Source: Pseudeuparius sepicola
Lineage: Eukaryota > Arthropoda > Insecta > Coleoptera > Anthribidae
Assembly: GCA_963920635.1 (NCBI GenBank)
Contig: OY987308.1
Location: 4,282,225-4,346,224, forward strand
DNA: 64,000 nucleotides
Reading direction: 5' to 3'
A model generated the notes under the pieces. The model was not told the DNA's origin, did not search any database, and saw only the letters and a program-made list of their open reading frames with translations. Each line of letters begins with the position of its first letter. The first letter of the stretch is position 1. A program made the translations under genes and the position numbers. Of the stretch, positions 11,640 to 22,782 are shown piece after piece.

Positions 11640-13591
11640 TAGAGGCCCTGTATGACACGAAAAGTGACAGTTATTCGTTTTAACAGAGGTTGGACAACAG
11701 ATTTTGGCAGATCTAGTAACATTGTTTTTATTATATTCTTATCTTGGTGGGTGCCAGTTTGTCAACAAAACTGTCGACAAATTATTGAGCGTGCTCGTTT
11801 TCTTTTGCAAAAAGGAATGTTAACAGTTAAAAGTGACATCTTGTGTAATAAGAAACTGCAAGAATTCTGAGCAGGATGAATTTTTCATAACACCCTTTCC
11901 AAAAAGCGCAGAAGAACGAGCACGATGGTGCAAATGAAATACCCTAACATGAGAGTTGGAAATGATACGAAAATTTGCGAGGTAAGTAAATTTAATTACA
12001 TAAGTATCTCTAGTTCCTTTTTATTTTTTGTTTGATCTGTGATTTTAATCTGCAGAATAATTTTCTTAATCTGCATCAGCAACATAACATAAGATATTTA
12101 AATTAATATTCGTATTAAATATTAGTACCTACATATTTATTTTCAATAAAAGTCCATAAGGTTCTACCAACCCCCTATTAGAATTCTTATGAAAATTTCC
12201 CAATGTTAAAGAGATAAAATTAAAATGTTTGCCCTTCAAGGAGGTAAAACCTGTTAGGTATATTTACACCGGGATAGGCATTTTTCGTTTCATGGAATAA
12301 TAAAAATGTAAGTATATGTGTTAGAGAGAGGCAGTTTTGAAGGAGCTTTATTTTGCACCAAGACCAACAAAATCGGACAAAAAAGAAGTTAACACGGGTG
12401 GGAATATAAAGAACCCTTTTTGTGTAGTCAGTTAAATGTGTGAGCTTATATTCCATTACAATTTTTTTGCTGATAAAAAAATAGCATTTGATGGCAGCGT
12501 TTTATTATGTTTAGGTAGCTTAAATTTATAGTTCTTTAACTTTCACAGGTTCACTTCTGTGACATGGATTTTGAGTGTCAGGTTGTGCTGAAGAAACGAT
12601 CCTCTCCTGCAACGTTTGATGAACGTGATTTTAGCAAGAAAGAGCAATTATTAAATATGTATAAATGTCTGAGAACTTGTACTAGTTTGATTTTTCCTAT
12701 TTACTTACAATATATCTTTGAAAACAAAAATACTGTTGTCTTCTTTATTGAAATGTAGATGATCTCTCTTGCATTAAAAAGTTATTAACTTTTATTTTAC
12801 AAAAAAAAGAATGAGAGACTAATATATCGATATTAAATATCTAGGTACTCATTTTTTTTTTCAGCCTAATTCCTATTATTATTGGTTGATTCATATTACC
12901 AAAACAAACTTTCCAACTTTTTGTTCCGTACAAATTTCAGTATTAATTGTCTTAAAATTATGATGGTAGGTATAAGAAGAGAGTTTGAAGAAACGAAACC
13001 ATACAGTAAAACCATTTAAAAGACCTTTTTTTTTTAATGAACGGAATAATAATTATTATTGCAGCTATGTTTCCTATTGAAGAAATATTCGAAAGTTTGA
13101 TTAGTTGGTATGCTAGAGCCTTGTTTAATTTTATGTACATACCTATCTACATATACCACCCTCCTACAAAAATTTAATAAATGTTTTTATCCATGATATC
13201 CTAAAATTTCTGTTTTCTTGGAACAAATTACATGTTTCTTCACTTTTCCATTCAAACTTCAATAATTATTATTAGTGAAGCTTTGCCAATAACATACTAC
13301 TACCTAACCTATTTACCTATTTATTGGTTTTATCTATATTTTTATACATTTTAAACTGTGCCCTCATCTACCTACGCTTATGGCAGTTAACTGTCGTTAG
13401 CTTAACCTTAAAATCCAATTTTGATACATCGTGCTGCTAGGGGAATGATAGAAAGAGCGAAAAAATATATGTCTGTTGCACAAAATGAATTTCATAGGGA
13501 AAATAAGACCCTCGCCAGAGAGAGATCCGATCGTTGTCCAACCTCTGTTAAAACGAATAACTGTCACTTTTCGTGTCATACAGGGCCTCTA
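11640..13591 (+). mobile_element. P-superfamily-like DNA transposon with THAP domain, defective
   Basis: Both ends carry a 59-bp inverted repeat that looks perfect by eye (11640-11698 and 13533-13591), beginning TAGAGGCCCTGTATGACACG. The flanks are an 8-bp target duplication, CTTTGAAG (11632-11639 and 13592-13599). Inside, two exon-like segments on the + strand encode a THAP-type DNA-binding domain. P elements combine a THAP domain with 8-bp duplications; hAT elements also make 8-bp duplications, so hAT is the alternative. At under 2 kb and without a recognisable catalytic domain it is non-autonomous. Confidence 0.75.
11880..12758 (+). pseudogene. THAP DNA-binding domain, two exons, frameshifted
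   Basis: The first segment (to 11981) encodes FPKSAEERARWC, then after a one-base frame change KYPNMRVGNDTKICE, ending at GAG|GTAAGT. The second segment starts at 12549 after TTTCACAG and continues VHFCDMDFE. Together these give the conserved W and the C-x2-H-F and D-F parts of a C2CH THAP finger. The intron is 567 bp and phase 0. The frame change near 11935 and lack of a clear first cysteine pair show that the copy is decayed. In intact elements this domain tethers the transposase to DNA. Confidence 0.65.
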
Positions 13592-13876
13592 CTTTGAAGC
13601 TACTTGTGTCCTGACTAGGCTGTGAAGACAGATTCCTTCGGGGTCCTGCTGGAGTGTTGGGGGTCACCCGGTTGTTGGAGGTGGGTCTCCGCGGTCGCGA
13701 GCAAGGGAACCGTCGCCCCTAGTTCCCACAGGCGTCGGTCAGTCACAGTCACGCTGGTCCACAGCCCCGCTCCATGCGGATTAAGCCCTCATGAATGCCA
13801 GCAGCCCTTCTCGGTGATGCCGCCGGCAAGCCGTGCGGGTCAGCCCAACCCTCCGGCACACACCAACGGGTGTGAC

Positions 13877-14000
13877 AATACTGATATGATTTATTTTTTA
13901 GGTTGCTGAAGTTTGCATGGAAAATAGAAAGAAGCGAGTAAAGAATGCGTTTATTTTAAAATTAAACATAAAAACAACTTAAAAAATTCTTTTTTGGTTT
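13877..14000 (+). other. Exon-like block GTTGCTGAAGTTTGCATGG
   Basis: After TTATTTTTTAG at 13902 a GTT GCT GAA GTT TGC ATG GAA frame runs about 27 codons. The block recurs on the - strand ending near 28979, 45506 and 57126, each time after an AG. The frame differs in length and is broken by TGA in the last copy, so this is a conserved module of uncertain coding value. Confidence 0.4.
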
Positions 14001-14047
14001 AGTTTAGTTGGGAAAAGGGTCAAAACGCTATTAAAAACACTATTTCT

Positions 14048-14090
14048 TCGCCAACGTTTCGATTAATGTATAATCTTCATCAGGGCTCTA
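14048..14090 (-). ncRNA. Hammerhead-like motif of Penelope-like element
   Basis: On the - strand CTGATGA is followed after one extra base by GATTA, a 5-nt loop, TAATC and GAAACGTT. The core matches a hammerhead except for the extra base and a missing stem III. It is probably a degenerate terminal ribozyme of the element. Confidence 0.4.
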
Positions 14091-14386
14091 AAATACAATA
14101 CAATCTGGTATATAAAATGAATATAAACTAAAAATAAAAATTTAAGAAGAAAGGTTTTCTGGCACATGTTGTGAATTTATAAATAAAAAGAAGACTTACC
14201 AGAAATAATATTGATGATTTTAAATTGTAAGTATATTAATGTTTTAACTGTCTAGTTTTTACTGCCTAGTTTGTTTCTGTTATGTAAATATTTAGTAAAA
14301 AATTTATAATATAATATTTGTATATTCAAAGTCAGTGTCAAAAATATTAGGTATAGGTAAAGGTATAATTAATAACATGATGTTAA

Positions 14387-15020
14387 ATGAGAAAAAAAAA
14401 TTCTCCAGAATTTCATCAAAAAAATTTAAAATTAATTAAATCATTTTTAATAAAAAATAATTACCCTATATCTCTAATTAACAAAATACTTTTTAAAGAT
14501 CAAACTCCTAGTAATAATAAGATTAGTGATATTTCCAATAAACGTTTTATTAAAATTCCATATGTTTCACGACTTTCTGAAAAACTAGACCACTGCTTAC
14601 GTTCTGAAAACAAATTTATATCATTTAGTTATAACAACACAATTCAAAAAAACTTTTTCATTAAAATTAAATCTAATACTCCCCTAGAATTAAAATCTAA
14701 TGTTATTTATAAAATACCTTGCAAAGACTGTCCTAAATGCTACATAGGCCAAACAAAAAGATATTTAAAAACTAGAGTAGCGGAACATAAAAGAGACTGC
14801 AAGAAACTCAACATTATTAATCCTACTGCCCTTGTTGAACACTGTCGTTGAATTTAACCATACATTTAATTTTGATGAAACTAAAGCTTTAGGTACTCAA
14901 ACCAATTTAAATAAAAGACTACTACAAGAAATGATTACAATAAAACGAAATAATAGTGTCAACCAAAGGGTAGATATAGAAAATCTTAATGCAGCTTATT
15001 TCAACATTCTGAACAAATAA
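14387..15020 (+). pseudogene. Penelope-like GIY-YIG endonuclease domain, frameshifted
   Basis: The first frame (14387-14851) contains the linker KSNVIYKIPCKDC and then YIGQTKRYLKTRVAEHK, the GIY-YIG core with the conserved arginine and the EH of the nuclease fold. It ends early at 14849-14851. The second frame (from about 14835, a one-base shift) continues the domain through LLQEMITIKR and ends at 15018-15020. In active Penelope-like elements this nuclease nicks target DNA for reverse transcription. The start at 14387 is only the first ATG after the deletion. Confidence 0.8.
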
Positions 15021-15363
15021 ATACCCATTTTTTAATACGTATAGGACGTAGACCAATTTTTCTGAAATGATGTCCGACTTTCTTTCTTTCATGTCCATTG
15101 GTCCTACGTCCTATAAGTATGAAAGTTCTTCTCCATTTCCATTTTCATTTTCAATCATTCCTTACGAGAGATTCGTATGTGAGGGACTACACCAGCAAGA
15201 CTTCCAAGACGTATGGTGGTACAACTGTATCTAACGTCAAGGTTGTGTCTATTAGTCTGGTGTGTTTTGGGAGGAAATTGGAGAGTATTTTCTGTGGTAC
15301 AGCGCGAACGAAAGGCTTCTCCGTTCAGCTACTATACAAACAGACCGACTTAAATTCAACGGT

Positions 15364-15433
15364 TCAGCATAGTGTAGTGGTAGAACGTTCGCCTAGCAAG
15401 CAAGAGGTCCCGGGTTCGACCCCCGGCGCTGAC
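15364..15433 (+). tRNA. tRNA-like gene, anticodon AGC (Ala by anticodon), copy 1
   Basis: The sequence has an A-box-like TAGTGTAGTGG, an anticodon loop CTAGCAA, and a perfect 5-bp T stem CCGGG/CCCGG closing TTCGACC (B box). The acceptor TCAGCAT pairs with GCGCTGA apart from one A-C mismatch and one wobble. The anticodon stem TTCGC/GCAAG has a C-A mismatch. A T5 run at 15444-15448 could end Pol III transcription. No intron is visible. It may be a functional gene or a tRNA-derived repeat. Confidence 0.55.
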
Positions 15434-15745
15434 AGAAAATCCTTTTTAATTTTTCTGAATGATGTCCGACTTTCTTTCATGTCCATTGGTCCTACGTCCT
15501 ATAAGTATGAAAGTTCTTCTCCATTTTCATTTTCAATCATTCCTTACGAGAGATTCGTATGTGAGGGACTACACCAGCAAGACTTCCAAGACGTATGGTG
15601 GTACAACTGTATCTAACGTCAAGGTTGTGTCTATTAGTCTGGTGTGTTTTGGGAGGAAATTGGAGAGTATTTTCTGTGGTACAGCGCGAACGAAAGGCTT
15701 CTCCGTTCAGCTACTATACAAACAGACCGACTTAAATTCAACGGT

Positions 15746-15815
15746 TCAGCATAGTGTAGTGGTAGAACGTTCGCCTAGCAAACAAGAGGTCCCGGGTTCG
15801 ACCCCCGGCGCTGAC
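15746..15815 (+). tRNA. tRNA-like gene, copy 2
   Basis: Same as copy 1 except that the 3' anticodon-stem strand begins ACAAG instead of GCAAG, which weakens that stem. This copy is more likely to be a pseudogene. Confidence 0.45.
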
Positions 15816-16138
15816 AGAAAATCCTTCTTAATTTTTCTGAAATGATGTCCGACTTTCTTTCTTTCATGTCCATTGGTCCTACGTCCTATAAGTATGAAAG
15901 TTCTTCTCCATTTCCATTTTCATTTTCAATCATTCCTTACGAGAGATTCGTATGTGAGGGACTACACCAGCAAGACTTCCAAGACGTATGGTGGTACAAC
16001 TGTATCTAACGTCAAGGTTGTGTCTATTAGTCTGGTGTGTTTTGGGAGGAAATTGGAGAGTATTTTCTGTGGTACAGCGCGAACGAAAGGCTTCTCCGTT
16101 CAGCTACTATACAAACAGACCGACTTAAATTCAACGGT

Positions 16139-16208
16139 TCAGCATAGTGTAGTGGTAGAACGTTCGCCTAGCAAGCAAGAGGTCCCGGGTTCGACCCCCG
16201 GCGCTGAC
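16139..16208 (+). tRNA. tRNA-like gene, copy 3
   Basis: Identical by eye to copy 1 over the tRNA body, with TTTTTAATTTTT downstream as a possible Pol III terminator. Confidence 0.55.
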
Positions 16209-16260
16209 AGAAAATCCTTTTTAATTTTTCTGAATGATGTCCGACTTTCTTTCTTTCATT

Positions 16261-16767
16261 TATATGGTCTATCTTCAATAATAAAAAAATTACCAATAGT
16301 ACCAACTTAATTTGGAACAGCCTGTGTATATGGGAATGATACATATATTTTTTATAAGGTTCCGTAATTTTATTACACCACCCTTTGGACAGCAGTAAGA
16401 TTTATGTGAATATTGTAATAATTGCCTATACTTACAACTTACAACCAAATAAATGTAATTCAATTCAAATGAGTTGTTTTATTCTTAACATAATAAAATT
16501 TGATTTGATAGATTGTGCGAGATACATATTTTCCTCTCTTTCCAAAAAATCTAAGCATGTGTAATATTGGTAACTTTGACAAATAGGAAAATATACATAA
16601 GGTGTACCAGACATGAGTACCACCGTATGCAGACCGATTCGGTTTTAAATGTACAAACTTGTAGGATCTGTATCTCTCTTATAAGGACTGCACATATAAA
16701 AATTTCTGGAACAAACCGGCAATATTTTTGGGTATTCCAGTGATTCTAAATATTTATGCATTTACAA
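16261..16767. other. AT-rich spacer, no gene seen
   Basis: The stretch contains fragments such as GGAACAGCCTGTGTATA near 16313 and AATAAATGTAATTCAATTC near 16449, which look like ends of old repeats. No coding region is recognisable. Confidence 0.4.
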
Positions 16768-17560
16768 GCCCTGTCTCAGTGAAGTTGGCCCACTTTTTCT
16801 AATTATATAGGAAACGTTTATTCACTTTTGGCATATAATTAAACTGAACTGAACTGAAAAGGGTCTTGTGGGTTATGATCGCAACTTCTTCCTCATTATA
16901 TTCCATAATGTTTCAATCGGCGAAAGATTTAGACTACTAGCCGTCCGTTTTAAAAGCGAAATATTGTTTTCTAACATCCAGTCTTTCACTTTTTTAGCCG
17001 TATGACAAGAGGCACCATCTTGTTGGAAGATACATTCAATTTTTTGCAAACGCAGTTCTTCAATTCTTTTATTTATCAGCGTTCATGATGCCATCTACAA
17101 AGTGTAATTTTCTGACAATCATCATGGAGGACGGAAACTTAACTTTCTTCTTAAGGCAGTCCGTGTGATACACTTCTCCTTTAGTTATAACGACTCGGCT
17201 TCAACTATCACCAACACAAACTTCAAATCTAGCCTCATCACTTCATATAATTGAGTTCCATTGATGCTGAGACCAAACTCTGTGCTTTTTTGCCCACAGA
17301 AGTCTATTTTTCTTCTGCCTCTTTGTTAGTAAAGGCCTTTCCTTTGCCTACAGATCGTAAAATTGAAAACAGGAAAAAGTCCGAAACAGTTTGGGCTTAC
17401 CTTGTAAGTTTTAAACCCTAGTTTTTGGGCAGCCCTGTGACAAGTTGCCCTTGAAAAACATTTATCTGTTGCCTGATTCCATAAAACTCTCAATTCTAGT
17501 TAATTAGCCCATCGATTTTGCACGATAATCCTTCTCATTTGCATCAGAATAATGACTTTT
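16768..17560 (-). pseudogene. Tc1/mariner transposase relic
   Basis: Reading the - strand with several frame changes gives SDEARFEV (first catalytic D), then FQQDGASCHTAKKVKDWMLE (second D), then LSPIETLWNIMRKKL (catalytic E). These are the DDE signature blocks of Tc1/mariner transposases in correct order. Stops and shifts make it non-functional. The terminus GTCTCAGTGAAGTTGGCCC at 16771-16789 matches the ends of the composite insertion at 88-3586, so both probably belong to one family. The 5' end of the gene is not delimited. Confidence 0.75.
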
Positions 17561-18660
17561 TACCCACAATGAACCACAATAAAGTTAAACAATATTCAGT
17601 ATTTATTCCCAGAAGAGGTTTTCTGTTTTTTAAAAAGGATTTTTCGAAAGTTTCATTCGGGACAAGCTGCTAAATTCCTTTCCAAATAGGTCCTATTAAA
17701 ATAAATATTATTATAAAAATTTGTCAGTTTTGTTTTTGTATCCAGAACGATTTTAAATGTTAAGGTTTTCTTTCTATGAATAAATATATTTTTAAGTATC
17801 CTGATTTAATAATGATTTAAAAAAAATAGCTTTGATTCAAATCATGATTTTAATTACGATATTAAACCAACTGATTTAATCATCTCAACCCTGAGCAAAA
17901 TCAAAATGATCATAAATCGATCTATCGGCATCTGAATAGGTACGTAATTACCTAGGAAGCTGATGCGGAAAACCTACGACTTTAAGGGGTAGCTGGATGG
18001 GCGGGAGATAGCCTCCAGCCAGTCTACAGCCGATCCGGAGATACAACTAAAAAACCGAACTTCAACTTTTCACTTTTGATTTAACTTTGAAGGCCATTTG
18101 CGCCGAAACGGTTAGAGCTACAACATCCTACCTTGCGCCAATCGACGCAGCGGCTCGAGATGTATAAGTAACGGTGAAGTCAGACCCCTGAAAAATTAAC
18201 TGCGTGGGTGCGATTATTCCTGCGAAATTTTCGGGGGGTCAACCCCTTTGAAAACTGAAATTTGACCATTTCGTAAAAAAAATAAAATTGGCCGGAAACC
18301 GGCTTATCCGACGCAGTTTGGCCCGTAGAAACCGAAAATCCGGTCGAAATCGCTTAAAAATACTAAAATGGCCACTTTCTAAACGTGCTGGAATCAAAAA
18401 TTTATCATTGTCAGAACTTTTGTTTGAAAATTTGCACATAGGGGTAAAATAAAATTCCAATTCCAACTTTTTTCGATAAAGTAACAAATAAAGCGTATTT
18501 TGGCCATTTATTGAGTTAAATGTCATTTTTGACGTTTAATGATCTCATTTCGAATCTTTTTGGAAGCAGAGATGATCGCCCCAGAGTAGTTTCATCTTAG
18601 CCCAAAAATAAAAAAAAATCCCTTATGGTTCCAACTTTTTGGCGGCACTGTATAAAAGAT
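17561..18660. repeat. Repeat-derived spacer with mariner-like terminus at 18655
   Basis: No gene is recognised. From about 17985 to 18655 the base composition is higher in GC. It ends, read from the right on the - strand, CAGTGCCGCCAAAAAGTTGG, closely resembling the sequence at 461-490. A 95-codon open frame at 18239-18526 (-) matches nothing I know. Confidence 0.45.
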
Positions 18661-19320
18661 ATTATTTTTGTTGAAATTAGAACATTTAATAAATATATTG
18701 GCTCTATAATATTTAAATCGAATTTATTCGAAATACTAATTTCAATATTATCAACGTCTTTGAGCAGGTATGAGGTATAATAAGAGTTCTACTTTCCTGT
18801 TGGTGAGGCTTTTTGGAAACTTTACAGGGTGTTTCAAATGCAATACTTAAAGCTTTTGTTTCAGACCCCAGAATACTGGATGTTTCAAATTTGATATTCA
18901 CCATTGGGATCTTATAGGAACTGGTAAGAGATATCTATTAGCCCATTTAGGCTACTTAATATGCAGTATGGAGAAAATTAAAATATTTTAATATGTCACA
19001 GACATGTTATGTTTTTCAAGATCCAAATGTTATAACATTTGGATCTTGGAAAATGGTTTTTTAACAAATATTTCATTACATAACAAAGAAAAATTCGTTA
19101 TACATGTAAGTACCTGTTGCCTCATATTTTTTATATTTAAAGAAAAAAGAAAACTTATATTTAAAATATCAGATAGTGAATTAATTATATCTTAAGAACT
19201 GTTTAAACCTATGTACTTTTGTGTCTGTGTGTTTTTGTTTTGTGATTTTGTAATTTGTACTTCTTAACTAACTTATTTTTAATGTAAAAACAAAAATTCA
19301 TCGTGCTTGTTGTTAACACC
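18661..19320. other. AT-rich spacer
   Basis: No gene is recognisable. An imperfect inverted repeat near 19010-19055 (TTTTCAAGATCCAAATGTTA and its complement) forms a small hairpin. Confidence 0.4.
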
Positions 19321-19345
19321 ATGTAAAAAGTTTTTTTATTATTGT

Positions 19346-19391
19346 AGTGTCCTGAAGAAGACTGAATAAAGCAGTCGAAACGTCGACAAAT
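19346..19391 (+). ncRNA. Hammerhead-like motif of Penelope type
   Basis: CTGAAGA, one extra base, GACTG, loop AATAAAG, CAGTC, GAAACGTC. Outer TGTC and GACA can pair as stem I. Only an ACGT palindrome is available for stem III. No Penelope coding region is found nearby, so this is probably a solo terminus spanning about 19320-19440. Confidence 0.45.
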
Positions 19392-19829
19392 TGTAAAAAA
19401 AGAGTTTTTCTGCAATCAGGCGTAAAAACCAACCAACACAACTAATATATTGCTAACGCCGCAAAAATTTTTAAAACTTAATTGAGTTCTTACTAACCGT
19501 AGCAAAGTAATTCTTTCAGTGTAGGTATGAACATTCGTTGAACAGAAAAGTACTCTAGTGCTTGATCTATCTGAAATGAAAAATAATTAGAATATTCAGA
19601 ATAAGAGGTGTCAGTCAACATTTAGAATAACTCACCTGTAACTGTTTTTTTCTTGTATGAGGTATGCATATTTTTCGTACAGTTTTTAGTAACCTTTTAT
19701 CGTAAACATTGTGGCTATTAGAATATTAAAAGAGCAAAACTACGGAAAATAGACCAAATAAAGGTTCTATCCGAGGCTATTTGTAGCGTCATAGCACTGA
19801 TTTCCCACAAATAACCAAAATTGCTGTGG

Positions 19830-20350
19830 CAGCAAAAAACTGCTTGCGAAAATAGAAATCACACGATAAAATAAGTAGAAATTTAGGGAAATAAAAGTAG
19901 TCGACAGGCAGATTTTGTTTTTTTTATTGATATTTGAAGTAGATGTCTACAATGGATCTGAGTAAATTAGAAATTTGCAACATTTTGCATTACTGCATAA
20001 TTTTAGATGATCAGTATGGAGTGAAATATATATGAAAAATTATATTTATATAAATCTTATCAATAACTATAATAGGTATATCGTTAATGGCAACAACCTA
20101 ATCTAATTGGAACTTATCAAACATATTTAGGTGAATCAGATTTACAATGGTGTTTATCCTTAACTCATTAAATGCTTATCATGAATTTCTATGCTGTGCA
20201 AGTTTCGCAACACTCACATTTTTTATGACCGCATTCCTATAATGGTATCCATTTAAATTTATGGACTTCAACTTGATCCTGAGGTTGCAATATTAATTCC
20301 TTTGATATTTGAGCTACTCTAGAGGACTCATGTGATTTGTTAGATTCAAC
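19830..20350 (-). repeat. Module B and cysteine-rich module downstream of ZF-B
   Basis: The right part (20185-20350, - strand) reads KELI, VEVHKFKW and, after a stop and frame change, KCECCETCTA, a decayed copy of the frame at 46560-46780. The left part (19830-20110) is module B. This order downstream of a ZF exon is the same as at the other loci. Confidence 0.6.
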
Positions 20351-20759
20351 ACAAATATGCTATGAAATCCACCAAATGCTTAAGTTTTACAACAAAAAAT
20401 AATAAAAACTAAGTAGTATCATATTGTTATGACAGAATTCAAAACAAACATAATTTTTTTAACCCAATTAAACCCAAAAACCTGAGAATATTAAACCCAT
20501 ACAAACCCACAAGGTTGTTTTTTTTTTATATAAAACCCGGATTTTTCCAAGCCTGTCTAAATAACAATAGACAACTTATCATCAACTGCATCAAAATAAC
20601 AATGTAAATTATCCTTCTGAGTTAAGGCAAATGAGCCCTTTGTACATTATACTTGGAAGAATGCGACTTATCAACATGGATTGCATTAAAATGATGTTTT
20701 AAATTCCCTTTCAGAGTTGAGGTAAATGAGCACTTTCTACAGCTGAATTTGGGAGCATT

Positions 20760-22782
20760 TTACTTATCAGCATGGATTCTTGCAATATGACGATTTAAAT
20801 GATTTTTCCGAGTTGAGCTATACGAACACTTTCTACAACTGTGCTTGGGAGCACTCGACTTATCAGCATGGATTGCATAAAAATGACTCTTTAAATTTCC
20901 TTTCCAGATTGAGGTAAACGAGCACTTTGTACAGGTGTATTTGGGAGCATGCGACTGATCATGGACTGTATCAAAATGACTCTTTAAATTTCCTTTTTGT
21001 ATTGAGGTAAACGAGCATTTTGTACAGCTGTATTTGGGAGCATGCGACTTATCATGGATTGCATCAAAATGACGTTTTAAATTCCCTTTCAGAGTTGAGG
21101 TAAATGAGCACTTTGAACAACTGTGCTTGGGAACACATGACTTATCTGCATGGAATGTTTTAAAATGTATATTTACACTCTGTTTCCACCTTGAGGTAAA
21201 TGAGCACTTTGTGCAGTTATACTTGGAAGCTTGCGACTTATCAGCATGGATTGCATCAAAATGATTCTTTAAACTTCGTTTCCAAATCGAGGTAAATGAG
21301 CACTTTTTACAGTTATATTTTGGAGCATGAAACTTATCATGGATTGCATCAAAATGACGTTTTAAATTCTCTTTCTGTATTGAGGTATAAGAACATTTTG
21401 TACAGCTGTATTTGGGAGCATGCACCTTATCATGGATTGCATAAAAATGAAGTTTTAAATTCCGTTTCTCAGTTGAGGTATATGAGCACTTTGTACAACT
21501 GTGCTTGGGAACACACGACTTATCTGCATGGAGTGATTTAAAATGTTTATTGACACTATGTTTCCACCTTGAGGTAAATGAGCATTTCGTGCAGTTATAC
21601 TTTAAAGCGTGTGATTTATCAGCATGGATTGCATCAAAATGATTTTTTAAACTTCTTTTCCAAATTGAGGTAAACGAGCACTTTGTACAGGTATATTTGG
21701 GAGCACGCGGCTTATCATGGATTGCATTAAAATGATTCCTTAAATTCCCTTTATGTATTGAAGTAAACGAGCATTTTGTACAGCTGTATCTGGGAGCATG
21801 CACCTTATCATGGATTGCAACAAAATGACGTTTTAAATTGCCTTTCTCAGTTGAGGTATAGGAGCACTTTGTACAACTGTGCTTGGGAACACATGACTTA
21901 TCTGCATGGTGTGTTTTAAAATGTCTATCTACACTATCTTTCCACCTTGAGGTAAATGAGCATTTGGTGCAGTCATACGTGGGAGCATGTGACTTATCAG
22001 CATGGATAGCAACAAAATGACGTTTTAAATTGCCTTTCTCAGTTGAGGTATAGGAGCACTTTGTACAACTGTGCTTGGGAGCATGCGTTAGACTCAGTTT
22101 TGAACTCTCGGAGTCATGGCTACTTTGGCCATGTTGCACCTCATGGATCTCCAATTTGGCTTTTCTCAATGTAGTAAAGGGGAACTTTGAGCAGTTATAT
22201 TCGAGATCAGATAACTTATCATTATATGATGTTTTAAGATTCTCTGGTAGACCCGACTTTGAATTAAACTTATCCAATGTGCTACTTGGCTTAGTAACTG
22301 AGCTAAGTGGTTCATGTTGCTTCCCACTTGGCTTCAACTCAATCTTTTTTAATGAGATAAACAAACACTTCTTGGTATCATACTGCTTGGTGAAGTTGTC
22401 GTCTATCTTATCCCTTTTCCGAAATGACCATTTCTTACCATGGCCACTTATTTTGTAATGGTTCCACAAGCTCCTCTGTGCAATAGAATTAAACGAGCAC
22501 TTTATGCAATTAAATTTGGGAATAGGCTTCTCCAATGGCTTATTCTCAATCCCTTTATCAGTAATGTGACTCGCGAGTTCATATTTTCCTTTGCACCCTG
22601 CAAAGCTAATTTTATTCAACGTACTTAATGTGCACTGCTGAATCGATGAAGCATCACTAGAGGTGTCGCTTAAGGCTGCAGCATCTTGGGAAAACTGGTT
22701 GATTTGAAGCTGACTGTCAGTTTCATGATAGTGCAGAGGTGACTGTTTATCAGTTTCGTTGTATTCGATATCGCAGTCTGAT
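20760..22782 (-). CDS. ZF-B: 3' exon encoding a long C2H2 zinc-finger array
   Basis: The exon starts at 22782 after the acceptor TTTCTTTTCCAG and reads S-D-C-D-I. A polar linker of about 90 residues is followed by the atypical finger FNCIKCSFNS with H-x5-H. The second isolated finger has lost a cysteine (CSKF instead of CSKC) and is probably non-functional. Fourteen tandem fingers follow, in a higher-order pattern of four types (HSC..TEK, YSC..I-K, YTC..IWK, YNC..RWK) repeated about three and a half times. Residues at helix positions -1, 2, 3 and 6 differ between finger types (for example E/G/N/R and W/R/S/N), as in DNA-binding fingers of different specificity. The frame is open to the stop at 20760. 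No ATG is present, so upstream exons are required. Confidence 0.85.

Larger units (their letters stand above)
11340..13876 (-). mobile_element. 5'-truncated non-LTR retrotransposon (LINE-A), interrupted by a P-like element
   Basis: The insertion is flanked by AATACTG at 11333-11339 and 13877-13883, and uninterrupted paralogues have this site once. Read on the - strand, its GC-rich first part and its tail match the 3' untranslated region of the LINE at 42519-42957: both contain CAACACTCCAGCA, GCGGGATCCACTG and a CTTTTGTTTTGT tail. It therefore represents only the 3' end of an RNase H-bearing LINE. It is split by the element at 11640-13591. No coding capacity remains. Confidence 0.7.
14000..15045 (+). 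mobile_element. Penelope-like element fragment
   Basis: A GIY-YIG endonuclease reading frame (14387-15020) is preceded by a hammerhead-like motif at 14048-14090 on the - strand, a combination typical of Penelope-like elements. The reverse transcriptase region that should precede the endonuclease is absent, so the copy is internally deleted. The tRNA repeat array begins directly downstream. Confidence 0.7.
15050..16260 (+). repeat. Tandem array of three ~0.39-kb units, each with a tRNA-like gene
   Basis: Units begin near 15050, 15440 and 15835. Spacing between tRNA copies is 382 and 393 bp, and by eye the units are nearly identical. Each runs from a TCTGAA(A)TGATGTCCGAC start to a tRNA-like sequence and a T-rich tail. 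The open frames that cross the units (15098-15616 and others) run straight through the tRNA region and are not considered genes. Confidence 0.9.

Noticed and set aside
15098..16310. Three overlapping open frames in the tRNA repeat array
   Set aside because: They read directly through the tRNA-like gene and repeat boundaries; openness is copied by the tandem duplication.
18239..18526. 95-codon - strand frame
   Set aside because: Lies within a repeat-like block with mariner-type terminus; no recognisable motif.
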